Below are positions 1-5,782 of a stretch of 6,651 bases of DNA, one piece after another. The notes beneath the pieces are model-generated. The model saw nothing but the letters and a program-made list of their open reading frames with translations, ran no database searches and was not told where the DNA came from. Within the stretch, counting starts at the first letter, position 1; each line of letters starts with the position of its first letter. The position numbers and the translations under genes are program-made. The stretch comes from Gammaproteobacteria bacterium UBA6173. Lineage in GTDB: Bacteria; Pseudomonadota; Gammaproteobacteria; Pseudomonadales; Pseudohongiellaceae. The DNA lies in the NCBI GenBank assembly GCA_002422225.1, contig DITX01000021.1:1-6651 (forward strand), read 5' to 3'.

Positions 1-1722
1 TACACCGACTATGAAGGCTGGACCAACAAAGAGTTTCTGGACAGTGGCGAATTCACGCTCGAATTTGGTGACTACGAAGTAGAGATCACCGTGCCGGCTG
101 ACCACATTGTGTCCTCAACCGGCGTGCTACAAAACGCCAATCAGGTACTCACCGCCGACCAGCGTCAACGTCTTGAACAGGCTGAAGATGCCGCGCGTCC
201 GGTATACATTGTGACGCCGGAAGAAGCGCTGGAAAATGAACGCGAAGGCACCACCGAAACCAAAACCTGGCGCTTCAATGCCGAGCGCGTGCGGGATTTT
301 GCCTGGGGTTCATCACGCAAGTTTATTTGGGATGCCAAAGGCTTCCGGCAGGACAGCCAAGACAATCCCTTTGTCATGGCCATGTCGTTTTTCCCAAAAG
401 AAGGTGATCCGCTGTGGTCGGAGTATTCCACCGAAGTGGTCATTCACACCATGGAAGTTTACAACCGCTTTGCCTTTGATTATCCCTACCCGGTTGCACA
501 GTCTGTCAACGGGCCAGTGGGTGGCATGGAATACCCGATGATCACGTTCAACGGGCCGCGCACCACCTTGCAGGATGATGGCAGCCGCACCTATTCACTG
601 GCGGAAAAACGGTTCCTGATCGGCGTAGTGATTCATGAGATCGGACACATCTACTTCCCGATGGTGGTGAACTCCGACGAGCGCCAGTGGACGTGGATGG
701 ATGAAGGCATCAACAGTTTTCTGGATGCTGCTGCCGGTCGCGAATGGGATCCGGATATCCCCTGGGGCAATGAACCGCGAGATATCGTGGACTACATGCG
801 CTCCACCGATCAGCAACCGATCATGACGCAGTCAGACAGTGTCACCCGCCTGGGGCCAAACGCTTACTCCAAGCCAGCTACCGCATTGAACATCCTGCGC
901 GAAACCATCATGGGTCGTGAGTTGTTTGATTTTGCGTTCCGTGAATACGCCCAACAGTGGAAATTCAAGCGCCCGACACCATCGGACTTTTTCCGCATTA
1001 TGGAAGATGCCTCCGGTGTCGACCTGGACTGGTTCTGGCGCGGATGGTTCTACAGCACCGATCACGTAGATATTTCACTGGATCGCGTATACGCCATGCA
1101 GCTGGATACCCGTGATCCCGACATTGATTACCAGCGTCGCCGTGAAGAAGAAGCCAACAAGCCCGAGTCCATTTCCTCTATTCGTAATCGAGAAGAAGGC
1201 ATGTTGAGCTGGGTTGAGCGTAACCCGGATGTCACTGATTTCTACGACGAAAACGACATCTATACGGTCACTAACAAAGAGCGCAATCAATACCAGAGCT
1301 TCTTGGAAGGTCTGGACGAGATCGAGCGTGCCGTGTTTGATCGCGCCATGGCCGAAAACAAGCACTACTACGTGCTGCAGTTCTCTAATGAAGGCGGGCT
1401 GGTGATGCCCATCATTCTGCAGATGACCTATGAGGATGGCAGCGTCGAAGATATGTACATTCCGGCAGAGATCTGGCGCCAGAACGCACACAATGTCAGC
1501 AAGCTAATCATTGCTGATAAACCGGTCAGTGAAATTGTGCTGGACCCTCGCTGGGAAACGGCTGATGCCAATATGGAAAACAACTTCTACCCACGCCGAC
1601 TTATTCCATCACGCGTAGAAGCCTTTAAATCCGAGGCAGGTGGTGGGCTGGTTGGCCGTGACATCATGCAAGACATCAAAACAGAGTTGAAGTCCGCCGA
1701 GGAAGAAGGCGAAACGGAGTGA
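1..1722 (+). CDS. M1 family zinc metallopeptidase, C-terminal part (5' end outside window)
   Basis: The reading frame is open from base 1, so the start lies upstream; 573 residues are visible. An M1 (gluzincin) peptidase hydrolyses peptides, classically from the N-terminus, with one Zn2+. The zinc site is complete: HEIGH at visible residues 212-216 (bases 634-648), then 18 residues, then the third ligand Glu235 in WMDEG, which gives the family pattern HExxH-x18-E. The substrate-binding GxMEN-type loop appears as GGMEY (174-178), and the transition-state Tyr is probably Tyr289 in NAYSKPA. Before these, FTLEFGDYEVEITVP is the end of the N-terminal beta domain. After them come the helical region (DLDWFWRGWFY) and an uncharacterised C-terminal domain rich in Glu and Arg. 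Proteins of this subfamily are usually exported, but the signal peptide would be outside the window. The gene overlaps the next gene by 4 bp. The family is certain; the substrate is unknown. Confidence 0.95.
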   Translation, partial: YTDYEGWTNKEFLDSGEFTLEFGDYEVEITVPADHIVSSTGVLQNANQVLTADQRQRLEQAEDAARPVYIVTPEEALENEREGTTETKTWRFNAERVRDFAWGSSRKFIWDAKGFRQDSQDNPFVMAMSFFPKEGDPLWSEYSTEVVIHTMEVYNRFAFDYPYPVAQSVNGPVGGMEYPMITFNGPRTTLQDDGSRTYSLAEKRFLIGVVIHEIGHIYFPMVVNSDERQWTWMDEGINSFLDAAAGREWDPDIPWGNEPRDIVDYMRSTDQQPIMTQSDSVTRLGPNAYSKPATALNILRETIMGRELFDFAFREYAQQWKFKRPTPSDFFRIMEDASGVDLDWFWRGWFYSTDHVDISLDRVYAMQLDTRDPDIDYQRRREEEANKPESISSIRNREEGMLSWVERNPDVTDFYDENDIYTVTNKERNQYQSFLEGLDEIERAVFDRAMAENKHYYVLQFSNEGGLVMPIILQMTYEDGSVEDMYIPAEIWRQNAHNVSKLIIADKPVSEIVLDPRWETADANMENNFYPRRLIPSRVEAFKSEAGGGLVGRDIMQDIKTELKSAEEEGETE

Positions 1723-2240
1723 ACCGACGGTTTTTGATCAAGGCAAGTCTACTGCTGGTGGCGCTGAATGCGCTGCCAGCAGCCCTGCATGCGCATCAAC
1801 AAAAAGCCGCGATTACCCGTGTAGTGTTTAATGAACGCACCGGACTGCTGGAGGTCATGCACCGGTTTTACCTGCACGATGCCGAACACGCCATGCGTCA
1901 GTTGCTCGGCAGTGATACTGACATTATTAGTGATGCACAGACACAATCAAAGTTTGCGGCCTATGTGCAGCAGATGTTCCAGTTAAAAAGCCCGTCGGGT
2001 GAGGCGTGGGTGCTCTCGCCGGTAGGCCATGAAATAGACGGCAATTTTTTCTGGGTTTATCAGGAACGTGCGTTGCCAGTGGATAGGTCTGAAGGTCCAA
2101 TAGAACTGCAGGTAACGCACAATGCCTTGCGCGAGGTGTGGCGAGATCAAATCAATACGGTGAACATTGAGCGGGGCAGATCTGTCACCACCCTGACGTT
2201 TCAGGGCAGTGACGAGCATCTGACAGCCTTGCTGGATTAG
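1719..2240 (+). CDS. DUF6702 family exported protein
   Basis: The protein has 173 residues and starts at GTG 1719, inside the stop of the peptidase gene (GTGA overlap), with a purine-rich GGAAGAAGG about 9 bases upstream. This indicates translational coupling. The N-terminus is a plausible Sec signal peptide: MNRR, a hydrophobic stretch at about residues 5-20, and a possible cut after ALHA (25). The mature part starts HQQKAAITRVVFNERTGLLE and continues with the short beta-strand pattern and late W-R-D-Q-x-N-T-V-N-I segment that I associate with DUF6702, a family of periplasmic proteins of unknown function often found directly after M1 peptidases. No catalytic motif is visible. The length is normal and there is no sign of damage. 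Its role is unknown; by context it may assist or accompany the exported peptidase (inference). Confidence 0.8.
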   Translation: MNRRFLIKASLLLVALNALPAALHAHQQKAAITRVVFNERTGLLEVMHRFYLHDAEHAMRQLLGSDTDIISDAQTQSKFAAYVQQMFQLKSPSGEAWVLSPVGHEIDGNFFWVYQERALPVDRSEGPIELQVTHNALREVWRDQINTVNIERGRSVTTLTFQGSDEHLTALLD

Positions 2241-2244
2241 CAGG

Positions 2245-2254
2245 CTGTTAACAG
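2245..2254. repeat. 10-bp perfect palindrome between convergent genes
   Basis: CTGTTAACAG lies in the 18-bp gap between the stop of the DUF6702 gene and the stop of the convergent MFS remnant. It has no loop-plus-T-run structure, so I do not call it a terminator. It may be chance. Confidence 0.4.
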
Positions 2255-2258
2255 GATA

Positions 2259-2774
2259 TCAGTGGTGTTCTGCGTGGATGTCAGTACCGTGTGTCTCGGT
2301 CAACATCCACACTGACCACAAGGTTGCCAGCGACGCCAGCATGATGTAGCCGGATAATCCCACACCACCCACAGCATTGCTGCCGTAGGCCACCACAAAT
2401 GCAATCAGGATGTAGAAAGTGACCTGAATTGACAGGAACGCGCCAGCTGCCAGCATGATGCGTTTTGGATACAAACGCAGCGCTTCCAGTACCGGAGAAC
2501 GGGTGACCGCCACCTTGTCTGGTGCAAGACCTGCATTCTGACGTTCAATTTTTAAACGCTCCAGCTCTTTGAATGCTGGGGTGTCTTCCAGATGCAGCTG
2601 CACATACATGCTGATGCCAATCAGGATGACGCTCGCCATAAACGGCACGCGCCAGCCCTAGCTCATGAAAGCTTCTTCAGAGACGGTGTAACTGATGATC
2701 AGGAATGCCAGGTTAGCCAGAATCACCCCAATCGGTGCACCGGCTTGCGCATAGGCACCGTACCAGCCGCCACC
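2259..2774 (-). pseudogene. MFS transporter remnant (metabolite:H+ symporter-like), fused, amber-interrupted and internally deleted
   Basis: Read on the minus strand, the segment starts at the fusion with the adaptor gene (about 2774) with GGWYGAYAQAGAPIGVILAN, typical of transmembrane helices 4-5 of sugar/metabolite symporters of the MHS type. It continues through EEAFMS, a TAG stop at 2658-2660, GWRVPFMASVILIG (helix 6), the cytoplasmic loop with EDTPAFKELE, and LLAAGAFLSIQVTFYILIAF-like helix 7. It then jumps at about 2349-2360 (GLS/GYIML) straight to the last helix and tail, LATLWSVWMLTETHGTDIH. Helices 1-3 and about 8-11 are missing. The family normally has 12 helices and over 400 residues, so this cannot be a working transporter. 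A reading frame of 129 codons remains after the stop. The MFS assignment is strong; the substrate cannot be told. Confidence 0.88.
2658..2660 (-). other. In-frame amber codon at a conserved Trp position of the MFS remnant
   Basis: The codons on either side read ...E-E-A-F-M-S-TAG-G-W-R-V-P-F... in one continuous frame. Related symporters have SWGWRVPF here, so a single TGG to TAG change is the simplest origin. It ends translation of the adaptor-MFS chimera after 335 residues. Confidence 0.85.
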
Positions 2775-3665
2775 CGCGGTCATGCCAATGGCCAGATCGT
2801 TGACATAGGATTCGGGAATCTGCACTTCGATTTCAAAGGCCGACAGATCGACTACACTCAGCACCGGCTGATTGCGTATCACATTGGTTTTTTGATTGAC
2901 CAGCAGATTGCCAACAATGCCACTGACCGGCGACACAATAGTTAGTTCATTGACCTGACGGGTCAGTTCACTCACCAGCAAAGTCTGCTGCTCAACGGCC
3001 AGACGCCGGGTTTGCAGTTCAAAGGCGAGACGCTCATTGTTCAGCTCGGTGTCCTGCGTGGCATGTTTGTGCAGGACTTCTGCGGTTTCCATGTTGTCGC
3101 GCGCCCTGTCCCTATCAACTTCTGTCACCGCTCCTTGTGAAAAGGCACGGTCGGCCCGATCCAGTTCACGCTGAGCAGCTTTTAAATTAATGCCGGCTGA
3201 ATCCATGGCTTTCTGACTTTCCAGCCGCGCCTGCTGACTGGCGATACGTTGGCGGTCGTATTCGACATTCAACGACAACAAGCGCGATTGTTCCTGTAGC
3301 AATTGGTTCTGTAATTCCGGGCTATCGATGCTGGCCAGCGCCTGCCCTTCCAGTACCGAGTCGCCCGACTCCACAGCAAAGGTGATGGTGCCGCTCTGGC
3401 TGGCATACAGTACCGGGCTGACCGCAGCGACCACGCGGCCTTGCACGCTGACATCACGCACAAAATTGCCCAATTCCACGGTAGCGGTTCGTAAACGTTC
3501 GGCAGACACCGATTCCTGCGCTTGCACCCAGCGACTGATGGCGGGTGATAGCAACCAGGCGGCCAGCGCAACGCCGACGATTAACAGCACGGGTAGCACA
3601 AAACGTTTGCGGGTATTGTTGGGCTGGATGAGCACATCCTGCGACGAGGTATCACTGATTTTCAT
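2775..3665 (-). pseudogene. HlyD/RND-type periplasmic adaptor, 3'-truncated and fused to MFS remnant
   Basis: The ATG at 3665 is the chosen start; a weak CGGAAC lies about 11 bases upstream. Residues 1-297 are a membrane fusion (adaptor) protein that would link an inner-membrane exporter to an outer-membrane channel. Residues 22-40 form one transmembrane anchor. A first lipoyl half-motif follows (SGTITFAVESGDSVLEGQAL, ending in IDSPEL), then a long helical hairpin rich in Gln, Arg and Glu, then the second lipoyl half (VSPVSGIVGNLLVNQKT) and the start of the beta-barrel (VVDLSAFEIEVQIPESY). At GMTA (294-297) the homology stops and MFS sequence begins, so the rest of the barrel and the membrane-proximal domain, over 100 residues, are lost. 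Such adaptors are normally followed by ABC or RND transporter genes; none is here. An unaltered open frame of 335 codons could still be expressed, but function is unlikely. Confidence 0.85.
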
Positions 3666-3881
3666 GTCTTGTTGTTCCGTTTAAAGACCGATTGATCAAG
3701 CACGCCAGACGGGGGCTTCTATCTGTGACGAGGCGGCGTGTGAAAAGGTTTAAAGCCAGAAATTTTAGCGGCCATGCCCCGTGCGTTGTTATGAACAAAG
3801 CAAAAACGGGGCCATATAGGAAAGTGTTTATATTTCAGTGGGATGTATGCTGGAGTGCGGGGGTGCAATTGGTGTAGGTGG
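3666..3881. other. Intergenic region between adaptor gene and hicB, no gene recognised
   Basis: This stretch lies upstream of the adaptor gene and downstream of hicB. It holds a strong hairpin (3776-3812). No convincing -35/-10 pair for the adaptor was found. Short open frames on the plus strand (for example 3692-3877, TTG start) lack a ribosome binding site and any recognisable domain. Confidence 0.5.
3776..3812. repeat. Strong two-part hairpin
   Basis: The outer stem GCCCCGT (3776-3782) pairs perfectly with ACGGGGC (3806-3812). Inside it, GCGTTGTT pairs with AACAAAGC around a 3-base ATG loop with one mismatch, leaving an AAAA bulge on the 3' arm. No T-run follows on either strand, so it is not a standard intrinsic terminator. 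It could lie in the 3' end of the hicB transcript or the leader of the adaptor transcript on the minus strand. Confidence 0.6.
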
Positions 3882-4241
3882 TCAAGAGTTGGTTAGATTT
3901 GCGACGTTGCCGCTTGCTGCCAAGGCCGCTTTGACAAGAAACTGTGATCGATTCATGCCCGACCGTGCGGCCGCTGAATCGATTTTTTTAAGTGCAAATC
4001 TGGGTACGGTGATATTGATGCGTTCCGCCGGGCCCATCAACTTATCCAGATCAACATCAACCAATGCCCATGTTGCTCCTTGATAATCACTCAATCGTTG
4101 GTGTTCATCAATTGAGTGCGGCAAGGGCACCGCATCGTTATCTTCAAGTAGACCTTCAATGTGAAGCATGCTTGCCCCAATAATACGCACTACTACACAC
4201 CAAAATACAATCCAAGTTTCTATTGAAATCGCATTGACCAA
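3882..4241 (-). CDS. hicB: HicB-family antitoxin, orphan, with degenerate N-terminus
   Basis: HicB proteins neutralise the HicA mRNA interferase through an RNase H-like N-terminal fold and repress their own operon through a C-terminal DNA-binding domain. The second half here is classic: LHIEGLLEDND (26-36), VPLPHSIDEH, WALVDVDLDKL (58-68), then a ribbon-helix-helix RINITVPRFALKKIDSAAA / SGMNRSQFLVKAAL (74-107). The first 23 residues do not form the usual roughly 45-residue N-terminus. They contain only hints of it (AISIET and VVV, cf. xIAIExx and GVVVPD), as if pieces had been deleted. The 119-codon frame needs a TTG start at 4241 with no clear ribosome binding site; ATG at 4169 is an alternative that gives only the C-terminal part. 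No hicA is found upstream or downstream. By eye it is more AT-rich than its neighbours. The family call is sure; function is doubtful, though the DNA-binding part could survive. Confidence 0.75.
   Translation of the reverse strand: MVNAISIETWIVFWCVVVRIIGASMLHIEGLLEDNDAVPLPHSIDEHQRLSDYQGATWALVDVDLDKLMGPAERINITVPRFALKKIDSAAARSGMNRSQFLVKAALAASGNVANLTNS
3947..3989 (+). terminator. Terminator-like stem with T7 run, antisense inside hicB
   Basis: ATCGATTCA (3947-3955) and TGAATCGAT (3975-3983) are perfect 9-base inverted repeats, with a GC-rich 19-base loop that can pair further, followed directly by seven T (3983-3989). This is the shape of a rho-independent terminator on the plus strand. It overlaps the HicB codons for I-D-S and M-N-R-S, so chance is possible. 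No plus-strand gene ends here. Confidence 0.35.
4088..4118. repeat. 8-bp inverted repeat inside hicB
   Basis: CACTCAAT (4088-4095) and ATTGAGTG (4111-4118) are perfect inverted copies separated by 15 bases, lying in the linker-coding part of hicB. An operator-like role is possible but unsupported. Confidence 0.35.
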
Positions 4242-4335
4242 CAGCTTATTGGTTTATAGTCGGCGCTTTTGCAGGTTGCTCAACGTCAAGTGAGCTAGTA
4301 TGTCGGTGGGGGTAGCGAACCTGACCAAGAGTTCG
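4242..4335. other. Gap between hicB and the LysR remnant, no hicA
   Basis: An intact hicA (about 60-80 codons) would be expected directly upstream of hicB. The 94 bases here hold no HicA-like sequence in any frame. Only a weak GCTCA/TGAGC inverted repeat is seen. Confidence 0.5.
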
Positions 4336-4600
4336 TTAAATTACGTAAGCTTCAAGGGACTGTCGTACAAAGTCACGGAAGACCCGGACGCGCGCGGGTG
4401 CATCGCGTCCGCCCAGACTGATCGCGTACAGTGTACCTTTTGAGAGTGACCAGTCGGGCAGCACCCGCACCAGTGTGCCTGAGGACAGCAAGGCACATCC
4501 TCAATAGCACCACCCAAGGTTTCTGATTCGTCAACCATACGTTTCAATCCTGGCGTCTTACGTGAAAATGGAAACTGCTGCAGTATGCACTCCGTACCGA
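4336..4600 (-). pseudogene. LysR-type transcriptional regulator remnant, collapsed
   Basis: The minus-strand frame ending at the TAA 4336-4338 reads CALLSSGTLVRVLPDW, then SKGTLYAI, then VRVFRDFVRQSLEAYVI. This is the C-terminal end of a LysR effector-binding domain; compare the usual (G)IALLPxxLVxxxLxSGxLVxVLPDW. About 12 residues also appear to be missing between ALL and SSGTL. Upstream of about 4500 this frame is full of stops, but the neighbouring frame reads FPFSRKTPGLKRMVDESE and TLGGAIEDV, which resembles the segment after the winged helix and the linker helix of LysR proteins. If so, more than 150 residues are missing between the two and the frame is shifted. The winged-helix start is not found. 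The usual LysR length is about 300 residues, so it is dead. It lies divergent to the doxX-dioxygenase pair, the normal position for its regulator (inference). The C-terminal part is secure and the linker part tentative. Confidence 0.75.
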
Positions 4601-4622
4601 CAACACGTCACCCTCATTCACT

Positions 4623-4627
4623 CAGGA
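4623..4627 (+). promoter_or_regulatory. Ribosome binding site of the DoxX gene
   Basis: AGGAG lies 8 bases before ATG 4636. It decides this start over an in-frame ATG at 4585, which has no such site and adds a non-homologous leader. Confidence 0.75.
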
Positions 4628-4635
4628 GCAACACA

Positions 4636-4951
4636 ATGACATCACATATTGATCAATACCCGGCCACAAATCAGCTGTCTTCTGGTACCCGTCTGTCCCT
4701 TAACGTCAGCCTGCTGGCCTATCCGCTGATGCGGGTGACTACCGGACTGCTGCTGATGCCACACGGCGCCCAGAAACTCTTTGGGCTGTTTGGTGGTTAC
4801 GGTCTTACCGGAACTGGCATGTACTTTGGTGATACGCTGGACCAGCGGTGGTTACGAATACCCGCTTATGTGGTTGGTGTTTGCTTTTGTGCTTGTGCTG
4901 GACGGTGGCAGAGAGTTTTCCCTTGATCGGCGCTTTGGCTGGAGAATCTGA
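4636..4951 (+). pseudogene. DoxX family membrane protein, internally deleted and frameshifted
   Basis: DoxX proteins are small four-helix inner-membrane proteins (about 130-150 residues), often linked to redox or thiol metabolism. From ATG 4636 the frame gives a hydrophilic leader and then the first helix and signature: LMRVTTGLLLMPHGAQKLFG and LFGGYGLTGTG, up to FGDTLDQ. At 4843-4850 the homology jumps to another frame, which reads GGYEYPLMWLVFAFVLVL and then SLDRRFGWRI, the last helix and tail of DoxX, ending at TGA 4949-4951. Helices 2 and 3, about 60 residues by family comparison, are gone. The first frame runs on for 27 codons of nonsense to 4926. The tail ends 4 bases before the dioxygenase start, so the two genes formed an operon. 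The family is clear; the gene is dead. Confidence 0.85.
4941..4945 (+). promoter_or_regulatory. Ribosome binding site of the dioxygenase gene
   Basis: GGAGA lies 10 bases before ATG 4956, inside the last codons of the DoxX tail. It supports 4956 as the start rather than the upstream in-frame GTG 4848, which would overlap the DoxX remnant. Confidence 0.65.
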
Positions 4952-4955
4952 ACAG

Positions 4956-5765
4956 ATGACAACGCACATCATGCCCACACTATTTGTGCCACATGGTGGC
5001 GGCCCGTGCTTTTTTATGGACTGGAGCCCGGCAGATACCTGGACAAAGATGGCAGACTGGTTGCGCAGTATCCCTGCGTTGCTGGGTGGTGAACCCAAAG
5101 CCCTGCTGGTGATTTCCGCGCATTGGGAAACCCGCTACTTCACAGTGAATGTCCAGGCATCGCCGCCGCTGCTGTTTGATTACGCGGGATTCCCGCCCCA
5201 TACCTACCAATTGCAATATGGGGTGTCGGGATTTCCCGAGCTGGCGGCACAGGTGCAGCACTTGCTTGAAACCGCCGGTATACACGCTGAACAGGAGGAT
5301 TCGCGTGGCCTCGATCATGGCGTGTTTATACCCATGAAAGTGGCGTTTCCAGCCGCCGATGTGCCGATTGTGCAGCTCTCACTCAAGGCAGGTCTGAGCC
5401 CTGCCGAGCATCTGGCGATGGGCCGCGCGCTGGCGCCATTACGTCAGCAAGGTGTTCTGATCGTTGGCAGCGGCATGAGTTACCACAACATGAGACGTTT
5501 TCGACTGGATGACAGCCAGTTGGACCCGGACTCGGTGAGATTTGATGACTGGTTATCCGAGACCGTTGCGCTGCCATCCGCTGTCCGTGCCCAGCGCCTG
5601 ATCGAGTGGGCCTCAGCACCCAGCGGTCGAGCGTCGCACCCGCGCGAGGAGCACCTGTTACCGCTGCATGTGGTGGCGGGTGCCGCTGGTGATGACAGCG
5701 GTCAGCGCGTGTTCCGGGATCGCGTGATTGGCAGCATACAGTCAGCGTTCATGTTTGGTGGCTGA
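4956..5765 (+). CDS. LigB/DODA-type extradiol ring-opening dioxygenase family protein
   Basis: The 269-residue protein has a normal length for the family that includes plant DOPA 4,5-dioxygenase and E. coli YgiD. Members use Fe2+ or Zn2+ to open catechol rings; the natural substrate of bacterial ones is mostly unknown. Metal and active-site candidates are all present: His13 in TLFVPHGGGP, His56 in ISAHWE, His177 in GSGMSYHNM, and His233 in HPREEHLLPLH. LDHGVFIPM (119-127) is a further family signature. There is no signal peptide, so it is cytoplasmic. It is the downstream gene of a DoxX-dioxygenase pair, and the only intact member of that locus. With doxX broken and the divergent LysR gene ruined, its expression may now depend on whatever promoter remains before 4636. 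It ends 17 bases from the convergent Fic gene with no clear terminator between. Confidence 0.92.
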   Translation: MTTHIMPTLFVPHGGGPCFFMDWSPADTWTKMADWLRSIPALLGGEPKALLVISAHWETRYFTVNVQASPPLLFDYAGFPPHTYQLQYGVSGFPELAAQVQHLLETAGIHAEQEDSRGLDHGVFIPMKVAFPAADVPIVQLSLKAGLSPAEHLAMGRALAPLRQQGVLIVGSGMSYHNMRRFRLDDSQLDPDSVRFDDWLSETVALPSAVRAQRLIEWASAPSGRASHPREEHLLPLHVVAGAAGDDSGQRVFRDRVIGSIQSAFMFGG

Positions 5766-5782
5766 GGGAGCTGCTGCCTTGG

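Noticed and set aside
1075..1491. Minus-strand 138-codon frame inside the M1 peptidase gene
   Set aside because: It is the shadow of a well-supported gene on the other strand, and its translation shows no family features.
2658..2660. Amber codon as a programmed recoding (pyrrolysine or readthrough) site
   Set aside because: The MFS gene is also missing its start and several helices, so a plain nonsense mutation in a dead gene is simpler; no downstream recoding stem was seen.
3692..3877. Plus-strand 61-codon frame in the intergenic region
   Set aside because: TTG start with no ribosome binding site, no recognisable domain, and it spans the hairpin; most likely non-coding.
3888..3900. GTTAGAT as an integron attC core next to hicB
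   Set aside because: hicAB genes are frequent integron cassettes, but no matching inverse core or attC stem was found within a plausible distance on either side.
4245..4335. Search for a hicA toxin gene
   Set aside because: No frame here shows HicA-like sequence (short dsRBD-like fold with a conserved GSHxxF/Y pattern).
4848..4955. N-terminal extension of the dioxygenase from GTG 4848
   Set aside because: The extension is an out-of-frame reading of the DoxX tail, and a ribosome binding site lies before ATG 4956.
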